A stretch of DNA of 64,000 nucleotides from Halobacteriales archaeon QS_4_62_28 (GCA_003021685.1 PXRO01000037.1:221204-285203), one strand, 5' to 3'. Counted from the stretch's first letter, positions 26,754-36,495 are shown. Numbers and translations are program-made. Notes: generated by a model from the sequence alone, not told the origin.

Positions 26754-26816
26754 GCATCCCGATCCGCACCTGCGGGGGTGCCGGTCAGCCACGCACAGTG
26801 TCCCTGTACAAACAGT

Positions 26817-27599
26817 ATGATTAGTCCGGATAACGACGCGCGCTCGCCAGGTACGAACCGGACTGACGGGATAACTGTCCTCTGTATAGGCGAGGACACC
26901 GAGTATCTCGCGATGATCGAAACTGCGTTCGAGGACACAGACCGCCTCAGTATCCTGATCGAAACCGAACCATCGCAGGCACTCGACCGGTTGGACGGCG
27001 TCGACTGCGTCCTCAGCGAGTACTGCATGACTGGCCTCGATGGCATCGAACTCCTCGATGCCATCCGTCAGCGCGTCCCAGACCTCCCGTTTGTCCTCCA
27101 CGACGACATCGACCTGGCCGAAGTGAGCGATCGCCTCTTCGACCGCCCGAAAACGGATTTCCAGTCGAAAGAGTGGGACGAAGCGTGTATGCGACTCCTC
27201 TCTCGACGAATCACGCTCGTCGTCGAGTACACGCGCTTCGAAGCAACTGCGAACCGGCTCTCTGCGGCAGTCGAGACGAGCAGGGAGGCGACGCTCGTCG
27301 TCGACCCGGACGGCACGATTGCATTCGTCAACGACCGACTCGCCGCGGAACTCCCAGACGACCTGCTGGATGGGGCACAGAACCACTGGGAGGCACTGTT
27401 CACTGACGAATCGGTCACACATCTCCAAACTGACGCCTTCCCCGTCGCTGCCGACGGGTGGAACTGGACCGGTCAAACGGTCCTGCACACCCGGTCAGAC
27501 GGCGATGCGACCGCACGGACCACCCTCTCGCATCTGGACGACGGCAGCATCGTCTTCGTCTTTCACCGTCTCGACCGCGCGACCGGCGAATCGTCGTAG
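26817..27599 (+). CDS. Receiver-PAS protein with Glu at the phosphoacceptor site
   Basis: A 260-residue protein. Residues about 19-125 form a CheY-like receiver: ITVLCIGED (acidic pair), then VDCVLSEYCMTGLDGIELL, where the phosphoacceptor Asp is Glu68, and a later TDFQSKEW with the conserved Lys. Residues about 133-250 are a PAS domain (EATLVVDPDGTIAFVNDRLA). A Glu at the phosphorylation site often mimics permanent phosphorylation, so this is probably a pseudo-receiver. There is no kinase or DNA-binding domain. ATG 26817 is preferred to 26778. It is the last gene of the HalOD1 / 51-residue / receiver cluster. Confidence 0.82.
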   Translation: MISPDNDARSPGTNRTDGITVLCIGEDTEYLAMIETAFEDTDRLSILIETEPSQALDRLDGVDCVLSEYCMTGLDGIELLDAIRQRVPDLPFVLHDDIDLAEVSDRLFDRPKTDFQSKEWDEACMRLLSRRITLVVEYTRFEATANRLSAAVETSREATLVVDPDGTIAFVNDRLAAELPDDLLDGAQNHWEALFTDESVTHLQTDAFPVAADGWNWTGQTVLHTRSDGDATARTTLSHLDDGSIVFVFHRLDRATGESS

Positions 27600-27624
27600 A
27601 TGTTTCGCTCGATCTCGTCTGGTA

Positions 27625-29205
27625 TTAATCGTGCCGGAAGCTCCGCTGGCCCGTGAACACCATCGTGATGTCGTGTTCGTCGGCGGCCTCGATCACCGCA
27701 TCGTCGTTTTTCGATCCGCCGGGCTGGATGACCGCATCGATGCCGGACTTTGCGGCCTCCTCGATACCGTCGGGGAAGGGGAAGAAGGCGTCCGAGGCCA
27801 TCACAGCGCCGTCTATACGCTTGCCTTCGGCGTGCTCCTCGGCTTTCATCGCTGCGAGGCGGACAGCGTCGACCCGGGACACCTGCCCCATGCCGATGCC
27901 GACAGTCTCGGTCCCCTTCGCAAAGAGGATCCCGTTGGATTTGACGTGCTTGAGCGTGTGCCAGGCAAAGCGCATCGATTCGATCTGTTCGTCGGTCGGT
28001 TCGCGCTCGGTGACGACTTCGAGGTCCTCGGCGGTGAGGTGTTGTCGGTCGCGCTCCTGGACGAGTCGCCCGCCGACGAGGGGCTTCTCGGTGAGGTCCT
28101 CGGTCACATCGAAGTTGTCGTTTACATCTAGTACACGCAGGTTCTCCTTCTCGAAGAGCACGTCGAGTGCGTCGTCGGTGTAGTCCGGCGCGACGACGAC
28201 TTCTTTGAACGAGTCGATGATCTGCTCGGCAGTGCCGGCGTCACACGTGCGGTTGAGTGCGACGATGCCACCGAATGCGCTCATCGGATCCGTCGACAGG
28301 GCCTTCTCGTAGGCCGTCTCGACGGAATCAGCAGTCGCACAGCCAGCAGGATTCGTGTGCTTGATGACGGCGGCGGCTGGCTCCTCGAACTCCTTGATGA
28401 GATCGAGCGCGCCGTCCGCGTCGTTGTAGTTGTTGTAGCTGAGTGCCTTTGCGCCCTCGTTGCGCTGGTCCGCGTGGACGACGCTGGCCTCTTCAGTCGT
28501 CCGGTCGGCGTACACTGCGGCCGCCTGGTGAGGGTTCTCCCCGTACCGAAGGTCGGCCACACGGTCGTTCGAGACGAGACGCCGGGTCGGCAACTGGCCG
28601 CCGTCGTCGTCCTCGACAGAGACGGTCTCGGTGTCCCAGTCGACAGTGACGCGGTCCCGGGCGAACCACTCGATTGCACGCGGGTAGGCTGTGAACTCCG
28701 CCTCGTAGAGAACGCGCTCTTTCAGGGCTGCAACGTCGTCACCTTCATACACCGGAACGGGTTCCTGCGTGACGATTGGCCCGTCGTCGACGGATTCGTC
28801 GACCACGTGAACGGTACAGCCGGTCGTTTTGACGCCCGCATCGAGGACTTCCTCGTGAGCGTTCGCGCCGGGGAACGACGGGAGTAGCGACGGGTGGACG
28901 TTCAGCGTCGTCGGCACGTCGCCGAGGAACGTCTCGGTCAGGATGCGCATGTAGCCGTCCAGACAGACCAGGTCGAAGTCGTAGTCGTCCAGTGCATCGA
29001 GGACACGCAGTTCGTGGGCCACCCGCTCCTCGCCGTCCCGGTGCTCGACGACTGCCGTTGGAATCCCGCGTTCTTCGGCCGCCGTCAGCACGGGTGCGTC
29101 AGCGTGGTTCGTCAGCACGACCGACAGCTCTGCCCCACCCGGAGCACGGTCGGCGATGTTCATCAGGTTCCGGCCGCGATTGCTGGCTACACCGGCGAGT
29201 TGCAT
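27625..29205 (-). CDS. purH: PurN-like formyltransferase fused to AICAR formyltransferase (PurH)
   Basis: A 526-residue two-domain purine enzyme. Residues 1 to about 175 are a glycinamide-ribonucleotide-formyltransferase fold (GVASNRGRNLMNI, then LVCLDGYMRIL, NVHPSLLPSFPGANAHEE and TTGCTVHVVDESVDDG). Residues about 190-526 are AICAR formyltransferase (LRYGENPHQAA, KALSYNNYNDADGALDLI, VIKHTNPAGCA, ASDAFFPFPDGIE, and QPGGSKNDDAVIEAAD near the end). The MGS-type IMP cyclohydrolase domain of bacterial PurH is missing. IMP cyclisation in archaea is usually done by PurO, not seen here. ATG 29205 is chosen because MQLAGVASNRG begins the fold. The frame is open to 29232. Confidence 0.94.
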   Translation of the reverse strand: MQLAGVASNRGRNLMNIADRAPGGAELSVVLTNHADAPVLTAAEERGIPTAVVEHRDGEERVAHELRVLDALDDYDFDLVCLDGYMRILTETFLGDVPTTLNVHPSLLPSFPGANAHEEVLDAGVKTTGCTVHVVDESVDDGPIVTQEPVPVYEGDDVAALKERVLYEAEFTAYPRAIEWFARDRVTVDWDTETVSVEDDDGGQLPTRRLVSNDRVADLRYGENPHQAAAVYADRTTEEASVVHADQRNEGAKALSYNNYNDADGALDLIKEFEEPAAAVIKHTNPAGCATADSVETAYEKALSTDPMSAFGGIVALNRTCDAGTAEQIIDSFKEVVVAPDYTDDALDVLFEKENLRVLDVNDNFDVTEDLTEKPLVGGRLVQERDRQHLTAEDLEVVTEREPTDEQIESMRFAWHTLKHVKSNGILFAKGTETVGIGMGQVSRVDAVRLAAMKAEEHAEGKRIDGAVMASDAFFPFPDGIEEAAKSGIDAVIQPGGSKNDDAVIEAADEHDITMVFTGQRSFRHD

Positions 29206-29269
29206 ATCTGAGACGGGGAGGGCACCGAGCAAAGTAATTGCGATGTCGGGATGACACAGTCGACACCTG

Positions 29270-32200
29270 TCAGTCGTCGCTCGGTACCACGTCGGGTTCG
29301 ACGGTGTCTGCCTCGACGGTCGCCGAGGCGGGCGGTTCGTTGCGCACGTCGTCGCGTTCGCGCTCGTCGATGACCTCGGCGTAGGCGTCGGGCATGATTT
29401 TCACGAACTGATCGAGTGCCTCGTCCCACTCCTCAAGCAGTTCGGCCGCGCGCTCGGAGTCGGTGTAGGCGTAGTGGTTCTCGACCAGTCGGGTGACCAT
29501 CTGTTCGTCTTTGCCTTCCAGCGAGCGTGACAGCGAGACCATCTCGGTGTTTGCCGTCTCCTCGAAGTCGCCCTCGGGGTCATAGACGTAGGTGACGCCG
29601 CCGGACATCCCGGCCGCGAAGTTCTTGCCCGTGTCTCCGAGGACGACGATGGAGCCACCGGTCATGTACTCACAGCCGTGGTCGCCGACGCCCTCGACGA
29701 CGCCCTTGACACCGGAGTTCCGGACGGCGAAGCGCTCGCCGGCCATCCCGTTGATGTAGGCCTCACCCTGGGTCGCGCCGTACAGCGCGACGTTGCCGAT
29801 GACGATGTTCTCGGCGGGGTCGAAGCCGGCCGTTTCCGGGGTCTTGATGAGGAGTTTGCCACCGGAGAGACCCTTGCCGACGTAGTCGTTTGCAGTGCCG
29901 TCAAGTTCCATCGTGACGCCGTGCTGGAGGAAGGCACCGAACGACTGGCCGGCTGTCCCGTCCATGTCGATCCGAATCGTGTCGTCGGCCAGCCCGTCAC
30001 CGCCGTACTTTCGACTGATCCGGTTCGAGAGCGTCGCACCGACAGCCCTGTGGACGTTGTCGATGTCGGTCTCGACGGTGACTGGCTCCCGGTTTTCGAG
30101 TGCCGGTTTGGCGGCCTCGATCAGCTCCCAGTCGAGTTGCTCGTCGATGTCGTGGTCCTGCTCGCGGGCCTTGACCCGGTCGTCGCCCGCGGGTTCGGCG
30201 ATGACACTGGAGAGGTCGAGCCTCCTCGCCTTCGGGTTCTCGATGTCGTCGCGCTGGCGGAGCAGTTCCGCCCGGCCGATCATCTCGTCGACCGTCTCGA
30301 CGCCCAGTTCGGCCATAATTTCTCGCAGTTCCTGGGCGATGAACGTCATGTAGTTGATGACGTGCTGTGGCTCGCCGGGGAACCGGTCGCGGAGTTTCTC
30401 GTTCTGGGTCGCGACGCCGACCGGACAGGTGTTCTCGTGACACTGGCGGGCCATCACACACCCGGAGGTGACCAGCGACGCGGTCCCGAAGATGTACCCC
30501 TCGGCACCGAGCAGTGCGGCGACGGCCACGTCGCGGCCGGTCTTCATGCCGCCGTCGGTCGTGATCTTGATCCGCGAACGCAGGTCGGTCGCCCGCAGCA
30601 TCTGGTTTGCCTCGGCCAGGCCCAGTTCCCAGGGCAGGCCGGCGTTCTTGATCGAGGTCTTCGGCGAGGCACCAGTCCCGCCGGAGTGGCCCGAGATGTG
30701 GACCACGTCGGCGTTTGCCTTCGCGACACCGGCCGCGATGGTCCCGATGCCGTCCTCGGCGACGAGTTTGACGTTGATGTCTGCCTCGGGGTTTGCAGCC
30801 TTGAGGTCGTGGATCAACTGCTTGAGGTCCTCGATGGAGTAGATGTCGTGCAGCGGCGGCGGAGAGATGAGGCCAACGCCGGGTGTCGCATACCGGACGT
30901 GGGCGATCATCTCGTTGACTTTCTTGCCGGGCAGGTGCCCACCTTCACCGGGCTTGGAGCCCTGTGCCATCTTGATCTGGAGGGTCTCTGCGGATGCGAG
31001 GTAGTCACTGGTGACGCCGAAGCGACCGGAAGCGACCTGCTTGGTCTTGCACTCCTTCTCGGTGTCGAACCGTTCGGGCGGTTCGCCGCCCTCACCGGTG
31101 TTTGCGTTTGCGCCGATCCGGTTCATCGCGATGGCGTTGTTCTCGTGCATCTCCGGTGAGAGGCTCCCGAGACTCATCGCAGCCGTCTCGAAGCGCTGGA
31201 CGATGTCGGAGACGGGTTCGACATCCTCGATAGGGATCGACTCGCGCTTCTCGTCGGCGAATTCGAGCAGTCCACGCAGGGTCTGGAGGTTCTGTTGCTG
31301 GTCGTTGATCTCCGTCGCGAACTCCTCGTAGGTCTCGTAGTCGCCCATCCGGACGGCCTGCTGGAGTTTCCCGACCGTACTGGGGTTCCACTGGTGGTGG
31401 ATGCCGTTCGAGCGGAACTCGTACTCGCCCTGGCGTGGTATTTCGGGTTCCTCTTCGCTCCAGGCCACGTCGTGGCGCTTGTTCAGATCGGATTCGATCT
31501 CTTCGATACCGATCCCCTCCGTGCGGCAGGTCGTGCCCTCGAAGTACTCGGCGATGAAGTCCGAAGACAGACCCACGGCCTCGAAGATCTGCGCACCTTG
31601 GTAGCTCTCGACCGTCGAGATACCCATCTTCGCCATCGTCTTCAGGAGGCCGTCCTCGACGGCCGTGATGTACGCGTCGATGGACTGTTCGAGGTCGGCT
31701 CCGTCGGGACCGGCGACCAGGTCCTCGATTGTCTGGTAGGCCAGATACGGGTTGACCGCACCGGCACCGTATCCGATCAGAGTCGCGAAGTGATGGACAG
31801 CACGCGGGTCGCCCGATTCGAGCACGAGACCGACGTGGTTTCGCAGACCGTTTCGCACGAGGTGGTGGTGGATCCCGCCGACTGCGAGCAGACTGGGGAT
31901 CGGGACGCGGTCCTCGCCGGCGGCCCGGTCCGAGAGGACGATCACGTCGACATCCGCCGCGATTTCGTCGGCCTCTGCGCGAACGTCCTCGATGGCGTCT
32001 CGGAGGTCACCGTCTTTCTCGTAGGTGATGTCGAGTACCGCAGCGGAGAGTCCGTTCTCGTCGAGTTCTTTGATCGCCCTCGTCTCCTCGTCGGTGAGAA
32101 TCGGTGAATCGAGGACGAGCTGGTTGGCGTGTGCCCGGGTCTCTTCGAGCAGATTGCGCTGGTTACCGAGCCGGGACTCCAGGGAGGTGACCAGCTCCTC

Positions 32201-33817
32201 GCGGATGTAGTCGAGCGGCGGGTTCGTCACCTGCGCGAACAGTTGCTTGAAGTAGGTAAAGAGCGGGCGGTTGAACTGCGACAGTACCGACAGTGGCGTG
32301 TCGTCACCCATCGAGCCGACGGGGTCTTTCCCCTGCTCGGCCATCGGCTGGATCAGGTGGTCGACCTCGTCGTACGTGTAGCCGTACATCGCCTGGTGGC
32401 TCCGGAGGCCGTCGACCTCGCCCATCGGTTCGTCGGACTCGCGGGGTGCGACATCCTCGATACCGACCTGCTGGTCGTCGACCCACTCGCCGTACTTGTC
32501 GTCGCTGATCCGATCGAACACTTCCTCGTCGGGGATGACGCGGCCTTCCTCGGGATCTGCGAGGAAGCACTGACCGGGCTGGAGGCGTCCTCGCTTTTCG
32601 ATTTCGTCGGCGGTGTGGTCCAGCGCACCGATTTCTGATGACATCACGAGCGTGTTGTCCGTGAGGATGTCGTAGCGACACGGTCGGAGCCCGTTACGGT
32701 CGAGCACGGCACCGACGCGGTCGCCGTCGGTCGCTGCCACGAGTGCCGGGCCGTCCCAGGGTTCGACGACCGAGGCGTGGTAGTCATAGAAGTCCCGCCG
32801 GTCGCCGGTCACGTCGTTCATCTCGCCGCGCCACGCTTCCGGAATGAGCATCCGTAGCGCGTGCGGGAGGTCGCGCCCGTCCTGCAGGAGGAGTTCCAGT
32901 GCGTTATCGACGCTCGCCGTGTCTGACTGCTCGGGGTCGTCGATGATCGGCTTGATCTTCTCGATATCGTCTTCGAACGCGTCGCTCTTGATATCCGTCT
33001 CACGTGCCCGCATCCAGTTGATGTTCCCCTGGATGGTGTTGAACTCGCCGTTGTGAATGATGTTCCGGTAGGGGTGGGCGAGGTGCCACGCGCCGAGAGT
33101 GTTCGTCGAGAACCGCGCGTGGACGAGTGCGAACGTCGACTGCATCCGCTCGTCGGTCAGTTCCGGGAAGTATCCCGGTAGCTGCTCGGCCTTGAGCAGA
33201 CCCTTGTAAACGACCGTCTCGCGGTCCAGCGAGCAGACGTAGAACCGTTCGTGGCCGTCCGGTTGCTCGGCTTCAATCGCGTTTTCGAGCATCCGACGAC
33301 CGACGTAGAGCTGGCGGTCGAACTCGTCGTCGGTTGCCGCCCCCATCGATGTGACGACGACCTGTGTCACGTCGGGTTCGGACTCCAGTGCAGTCGCGCC
33401 GAGACCCTCGTTGTTCGTCGGGACCGAGCGCCACGCGAGCACGTCCAGTCCTTCCTCGGCCAGCGTCGACTCGACGAACGCTTTCAATCCTGTCGCCGCC
33501 TCGTCGTCCTGTGGGAGAAAGAGCGTTCCGACGGCGTAGTCGCCGGGCGCAGGGAGAGCGGCGTCGATTTCGTCGAGAAAGAACTCATGGGGAATCTGCA
33601 GCATGATGCCGGCACCGTCGCCAGTGTCCTTCTCGGCACCGGTCGTGCCGCGATGTTCGAGGTTCTCCAGCAGCTCGATCCCGTCCTGTACAACCCAGTT
33701 GTGTGACCCACCGTCGAGGTCCATGACGACCCCGACACCGCAGTTCGACCGTGTCTCGGTCGGGTCTGCGAGCCCTGCGCCACTCGCAGACTGGCCACTC
33801 TGCTGTCGCTCAACCAT
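29270..33817 (-). CDS. gltB: Glutamate synthase large subunit
   Basis: About 1515 residues. Converts glutamine and 2-oxoglutarate to two glutamates. In order: a class II glutamine amidotransferase domain whose nucleophile is Cys26 (RSNCGVGVVMDL), so residues 1-25 would be a removable propeptide; a central domain; the FMN/3Fe-4S synthase domain (MAQGSKPGEGGHLPGKKV, VHISGHSGGTGASP, TDGGMKTGRDVAVAALLGAE); the Cys-rich cluster CVMARQCHENTCPVG; and the GXGXG beta-helix (GMAGERFAVRNSG, GVTYVYDP). ATG 33817 is preferred. A GTG start at 33886 would add 23 residues. No small subunit (gltD) is adjacent, so electrons may come from ferredoxin. Confidence 0.96.
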   Translation of the reverse strand: MVERQQSGQSASGAGLADPTETRSNCGVGVVMDLDGGSHNWVVQDGIELLENLEHRGTTGAEKDTGDGAGIMLQIPHEFFLDEIDAALPAPGDYAVGTLFLPQDDEAATGLKAFVESTLAEEGLDVLAWRSVPTNNEGLGATALESEPDVTQVVVTSMGAATDDEFDRQLYVGRRMLENAIEAEQPDGHERFYVCSLDRETVVYKGLLKAEQLPGYFPELTDERMQSTFALVHARFSTNTLGAWHLAHPYRNIIHNGEFNTIQGNINWMRARETDIKSDAFEDDIEKIKPIIDDPEQSDTASVDNALELLLQDGRDLPHALRMLIPEAWRGEMNDVTGDRRDFYDYHASVVEPWDGPALVAATDGDRVGAVLDRNGLRPCRYDILTDNTLVMSSEIGALDHTADEIEKRGRLQPGQCFLADPEEGRVIPDEEVFDRISDDKYGEWVDDQQVGIEDVAPRESDEPMGEVDGLRSHQAMYGYTYDEVDHLIQPMAEQGKDPVGSMGDDTPLSVLSQFNRPLFTYFKQLFAQVTNPPLDYIREELVTSLESRLGNQRNLLEETRAHANQLVLDSPILTDEETRAIKELDENGLSAAVLDITYEKDGDLRDAIEDVRAEADEIAADVDVIVLSDRAAGEDRVPIPSLLAVGGIHHHLVRNGLRNHVGLVLESGDPRAVHHFATLIGYGAGAVNPYLAYQTIEDLVAGPDGADLEQSIDAYITAVEDGLLKTMAKMGISTVESYQGAQIFEAVGLSSDFIAEYFEGTTCRTEGIGIEEIESDLNKRHDVAWSEEEPEIPRQGEYEFRSNGIHHQWNPSTVGKLQQAVRMGDYETYEEFATEINDQQQNLQTLRGLLEFADEKRESIPIEDVEPVSDIVQRFETAAMSLGSLSPEMHENNAIAMNRIGANANTGEGGEPPERFDTEKECKTKQVASGRFGVTSDYLASAETLQIKMAQGSKPGEGGHLPGKKVNEMIAHVRYATPGVGLISPPPLHDIYSIEDLKQLIHDLKAANPEADINVKLVAEDGIGTIAAGVAKANADVVHISGHSGGTGASPKTSIKNAGLPWELGLAEANQMLRATDLRSRIKITTDGGMKTGRDVAVAALLGAEGYIFGTASLVTSGCVMARQCHENTCPVGVATQNEKLRDRFPGEPQHVINYMTFIAQELREIMAELGVETVDEMIGRAELLRQRDDIENPKARRLDLSSVIAEPAGDDRVKAREQDHDIDEQLDWELIEAAKPALENREPVTVETDIDNVHRAVGATLSNRISRKYGGDGLADDTIRIDMDGTAGQSFGAFLQHGVTMELDGTANDYVGKGLSGGKLLIKTPETAGFDPAENIVIGNVALYGATQGEAYINGMAGERFAVRNSGVKGVVEGVGDHGCEYMTGGSIVVLGDTGKNFAAGMSGGVTYVYDPEGDFEETANTEMVSLSRSLEGKDEQMVTRLVENHYAYTDSERAAELLEEWDEALDQFVKIMPDAYAEVIDERERDDVRNEPPASATVEADTVEPDVVPSDD

Positions 33818-34171
33818 GTGTGACTGCTCACTAACGGCTCCCCCCACAAGAGGCTGACCCTCTAAGAATAAGGGGTCATTATACACAACTATATGCGCAT
33901 CTCTCTATCACCCAAGATGATGGTGAATATCGAACGGCCATCCGTGTGCTCGCTGGAACGATACTGGTAAAAAGATCGGTCCGTTGGCATAAAGCAGACA
34001 GACTAGGAGAAATATTTGCTGGTTATTGGCTGCAGTCTGTCGTTTGTCACACGATAGTCTGACGTCCATTTATACTTCCCCATCAGGGATAGCTTCCTGG
34101 GGGCACCGGAGAATGTCACACGCTCCCCGACCCCATCTTCGTTTTCGCGCCGACGGTGCGGTAGACGACGG
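33818..34171. other. Intergenic region between proS and gltB
   Basis: Relatively AT-rich for this genome. On the minus strand, GTATAATG (about 33878-33885) and TTATTCTTAG (about 33860-33869) are candidate gltB promoter elements; the latter would give a leader of about 35 bases. On the plus strand a good TATA-like TTTATACTT lies near 34070-34078, facing away from gltB. The only frame behind it is a 20-codon frame from ATG 34113, so it may drive a small RNA or antisense transcript over the proS 3' end. No convincing protein gene was found. Confidence 0.4.
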
Positions 34172-35626
34172 CTAGTAGCTCTTGGCGAAGTATGCGGTTT
34201 CTTCGGCGATCTCACCACAGATGGCACACTCGTCGTGCACCGGTTCCTCGTCGCGGTCGAGGGGCACCATCACGATTTCGGCGGCGATGGCGTCCTTGAT
34301 CGGTTCCTCGCAGTCCTCGTCACCGCACCAGCCACACTTGACGTAGCCGCCGTACTGGCCGATGGTGCCAAGGATCTCCTCGCGGGACTCTGCCTCGCGA
34401 ATCTCGCCTTCCAGCGTCTCCTCGGCGCTGGCGTACAGTTTGGCGAAGACCTCGTCGAGTTGCTCCCGGGTCGTGTCGACGATGTCGGTGCTGCTTTTCG
34501 TAACCGACTGGCCGTCGGGGCGATGCGAGAAGGTGACCTCTCCGTCCTCGACCTCGTTGGGGCCGATTTCGATGCGCAGGGGGACGCCCTTGAGTTCCCA
34601 GTCGTTGTACTTGAAGCCGGGATTGCGGTGGTCGCGGTCGTCGAGGTGGGCGCGAATCCCCGCCTCGTCGAGTTCGGCGGCGATGTCGGCGGCGTATTCG
34701 AGCACCTCGTCTCTGGTGTCCTCTTGCCAGATGGGGACGACGACGACCTGTTTGGGCGCGAGCGTCGGCGGGAGGACGAGTCCCTGGTCGTCGGAGTGGG
34801 TCATGATCAGCGCGCCCATCGCGCGCCAGGAGATGCCCCACGACGTGGTGTGTGCGGTCCGTTCATTTTCGCCCTCGTCGATGTATTTGATGTCGAAGGC
34901 CTCGGCGAAACTCGTCCCGAGATAGTGAGAGGTCGCGGCCTGGACGGACTTGCCGTCGGGCATCAGCGTCTCGATGGTCGTGGTCGTGTGTGCGCCGGGG
35001 AACTTGTCGTGTTCGGGCTTGCGACCCTTCATCGGGGGCATGGCCAGCACCTCCTTGTACAGGCGCTCGTACTGGTCGAGTCGGGTCATCGTCTCCTCGA
35101 CGGCGTCGTCTTCGTCGCGGTGGGCGGTGTGACCCTCCTGCCAGAGGAACTCCTTAGTCCGGAAGAAGGGCTTGGTCTCGGTGGCCTCCCAGCGCACGAC
35201 CGAACACCACTGGTTGACTCGCAGGGGGAGGTCCCGGTGCGAGCGAGTCCACTGTGCGAGGAAGGGTGCGATGATCGACTCGCTGGTGGGCCGCACTGCG
35301 AGGCGCTCTTCGAGTTCGTCGTGACCACCGTGGGTGACCCAGGCGACCTCGGGGTCGAACCCTTCGACGACGTCTTTCTCCTTTTCGAGGTAGCTCTCGG
35401 GGATGAACAGCGGGAAGTAGGCGTTCTGGACGCCGGTATTCTTGAACCAGCCGTCGAGGTGCTCCCGTAGTCGCTCCCAGACGGCGTATCCGCGGGGGCG
35501 CGTGACGATGAACCCGCCCATCGGCGCATAGTCGGCCAGCTCGGCCTTCTGGACGACTTCTGTGTACCACTCGCCGGGACTGTGTTCTTTGCTCTCGGTA
35601 ATCCCCAGTTCCTGCTCTTCGCTCAT
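34172..35626 (-). CDS. proS: Prolyl-tRNA synthetase, archaeal/eukaryal type
   Basis: A 484-residue class II synthetase for tRNA-Pro. Features in order: YTEVVQKAELADYAPMGGFI at the start; class II motif 1 region; the motif 2 loop VVRWEATETKPFFRTKEFLW; TAHTTSWGISWRAMGALIMTHSDDQGLVLPP (motif 3 region); an anticodon-binding domain from VVVVPIW; and the archaeal C-terminal zinc domain (VKCGWCGDEDCEEP, then DECAICGEIAEET) ending in the characteristic Tyr (AKSY). ATG 35626 is favoured over 35635 because TTTATTGC at about 35651-35658 is 27 bases upstream, consistent with a leaderless transcript. Confidence 0.97.
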   Translation of the reverse strand: MSEEQELGITESKEHSPGEWYTEVVQKAELADYAPMGGFIVTRPRGYAVWERLREHLDGWFKNTGVQNAYFPLFIPESYLEKEKDVVEGFDPEVAWVTHGGHDELEERLAVRPTSESIIAPFLAQWTRSHRDLPLRVNQWCSVVRWEATETKPFFRTKEFLWQEGHTAHRDEDDAVEETMTRLDQYERLYKEVLAMPPMKGRKPEHDKFPGAHTTTTIETLMPDGKSVQAATSHYLGTSFAEAFDIKYIDEGENERTAHTTSWGISWRAMGALIMTHSDDQGLVLPPTLAPKQVVVVPIWQEDTRDEVLEYAADIAAELDEAGIRAHLDDRDHRNPGFKYNDWELKGVPLRIEIGPNEVEDGEVTFSHRPDGQSVTKSSTDIVDTTREQLDEVFAKLYASAEETLEGEIREAESREEILGTIGQYGGYVKCGWCGDEDCEEPIKDAIAAEIVMVPLDRDEEPVHDECAICGEIAEETAYFAKSY

Positions 35627-35722
35627 ACAGGACACTCTCTCATGGAGGCAATAAACGCCCTGTGTTTCGCCCGTCGTCTCGTTCGAGGTGACCGCGTGGT
35701 GTTGGCAATCACACGACGCAGG

Positions 35723-36448
35723 CTACGCGCCGATAGTCGTCAGCGAGGCCATCGAGTCCGCCACGCGCCGATCCATGTCGGCCCCGTCGAAACTCGGGAC
35801 GGGGTCGACTCCGACTGCGTAGTACTCGTCCTCGTCGTCTGCAACGAAATCGACACAGATAGCGCGGGCGTCGGAGCGATCCAGCAGTTCCCGGATGCGT
35901 GTCGCGAGTTCGACGCGCACGTCCGTCTCTTCGAGGATCCGCTCGTCCTCCGTGAGTTTCGACCGGAGTGTTATCGCTGTCAGATGGGTCTCGATGCCGT
36001 CGTCGAGCGCGTAGTATTTGTGGACGACTGACTCCGTACTGACCTGTGCCCGGTAGAAATCACCACCGCCGCTGATTGCCGGCGGTCCGTCCCAACAGTA
36101 GCGTGTCATCTCGACGTGCTCGCCCTGCGGTTCTTCCAGGGAGATGTGAGGAACGGGACACCCGACCCGCTCCAGTGCGTGAAAGGCAACGAGTCGGCAG
36201 GCAAGCGCTGTCGTCGCCAGATAGCCGTTCCACGTCTCGATCCCGTTGTGATCGGCATAGTGGAGCGCGGCGAGGGCCTGCCGGCGGAGCGACTGGTTGA
36301 CGAGTGCATCGAGTGCGTCGATGTCGACAGGCTGGATCGGTTCACCCGGCGAGAAGAACTCGACGTGGAATCCCCTGGCAGCGAGCCGTTCTGCAACTCG
36401 CCCGAAGACGGCGTCGTCCGGCGCACAGATGACACCGATCGTGTCCAT
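35723..36448 (-). CDS. ATP-grasp/RimK-like protein
   Basis: A 241-residue protein with the order of a RimK-type ATP-grasp ligase: an N-terminal Rossmann-like pre-ATP-grasp part (MDTIGVICAPDDAVFGRVAE), the DALVNQSLRR segment equivalent to the D-x-x-N-R strand, GIETWNGYLATTALACRLVA (the V-x-N-x3-A-I-x-x-A-x-x-K step), CPVPHIS, and a C-terminal Mg-binding-like end (DFVADDEDEYYAVGVDPVPS). It is shorter than usual (about 280-300), and the central ATP-lid region looks reduced. The usual lysine after ALACR is not obvious. An amide-bond ligase or a non-catalytic relative is possible; the substrate is unknown. ATG 36448 begins the first strand. Confidence 0.6.
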   Translation of the reverse strand: MDTIGVICAPDDAVFGRVAERLAARGFHVEFFSPGEPIQPVDIDALDALVNQSLRRQALAALHYADHNGIETWNGYLATTALACRLVAFHALERVGCPVPHISLEEPQGEHVEMTRYCWDGPPAISGGGDFYRAQVSTESVVHKYYALDDGIETHLTAITLRSKLTEDERILEETDVRVELATRIRELLDRSDARAICVDFVADDEDEYYAVGVDPVPSFDGADMDRRVADSMASLTTIGA

Positions 36449-36495
36449 GCTGACCACCACGAAGCCGGGTTTCAAAAACGTATGGTCAATACCGA

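Noticed and set aside
26804-26809. TGTACA upstream of the receiver-PAS gene as another TRP box
   Set aside because: A single hexamer without a partner at 20 bp, and the sequence also occurs by chance inside coding regions; not enough to call a site.
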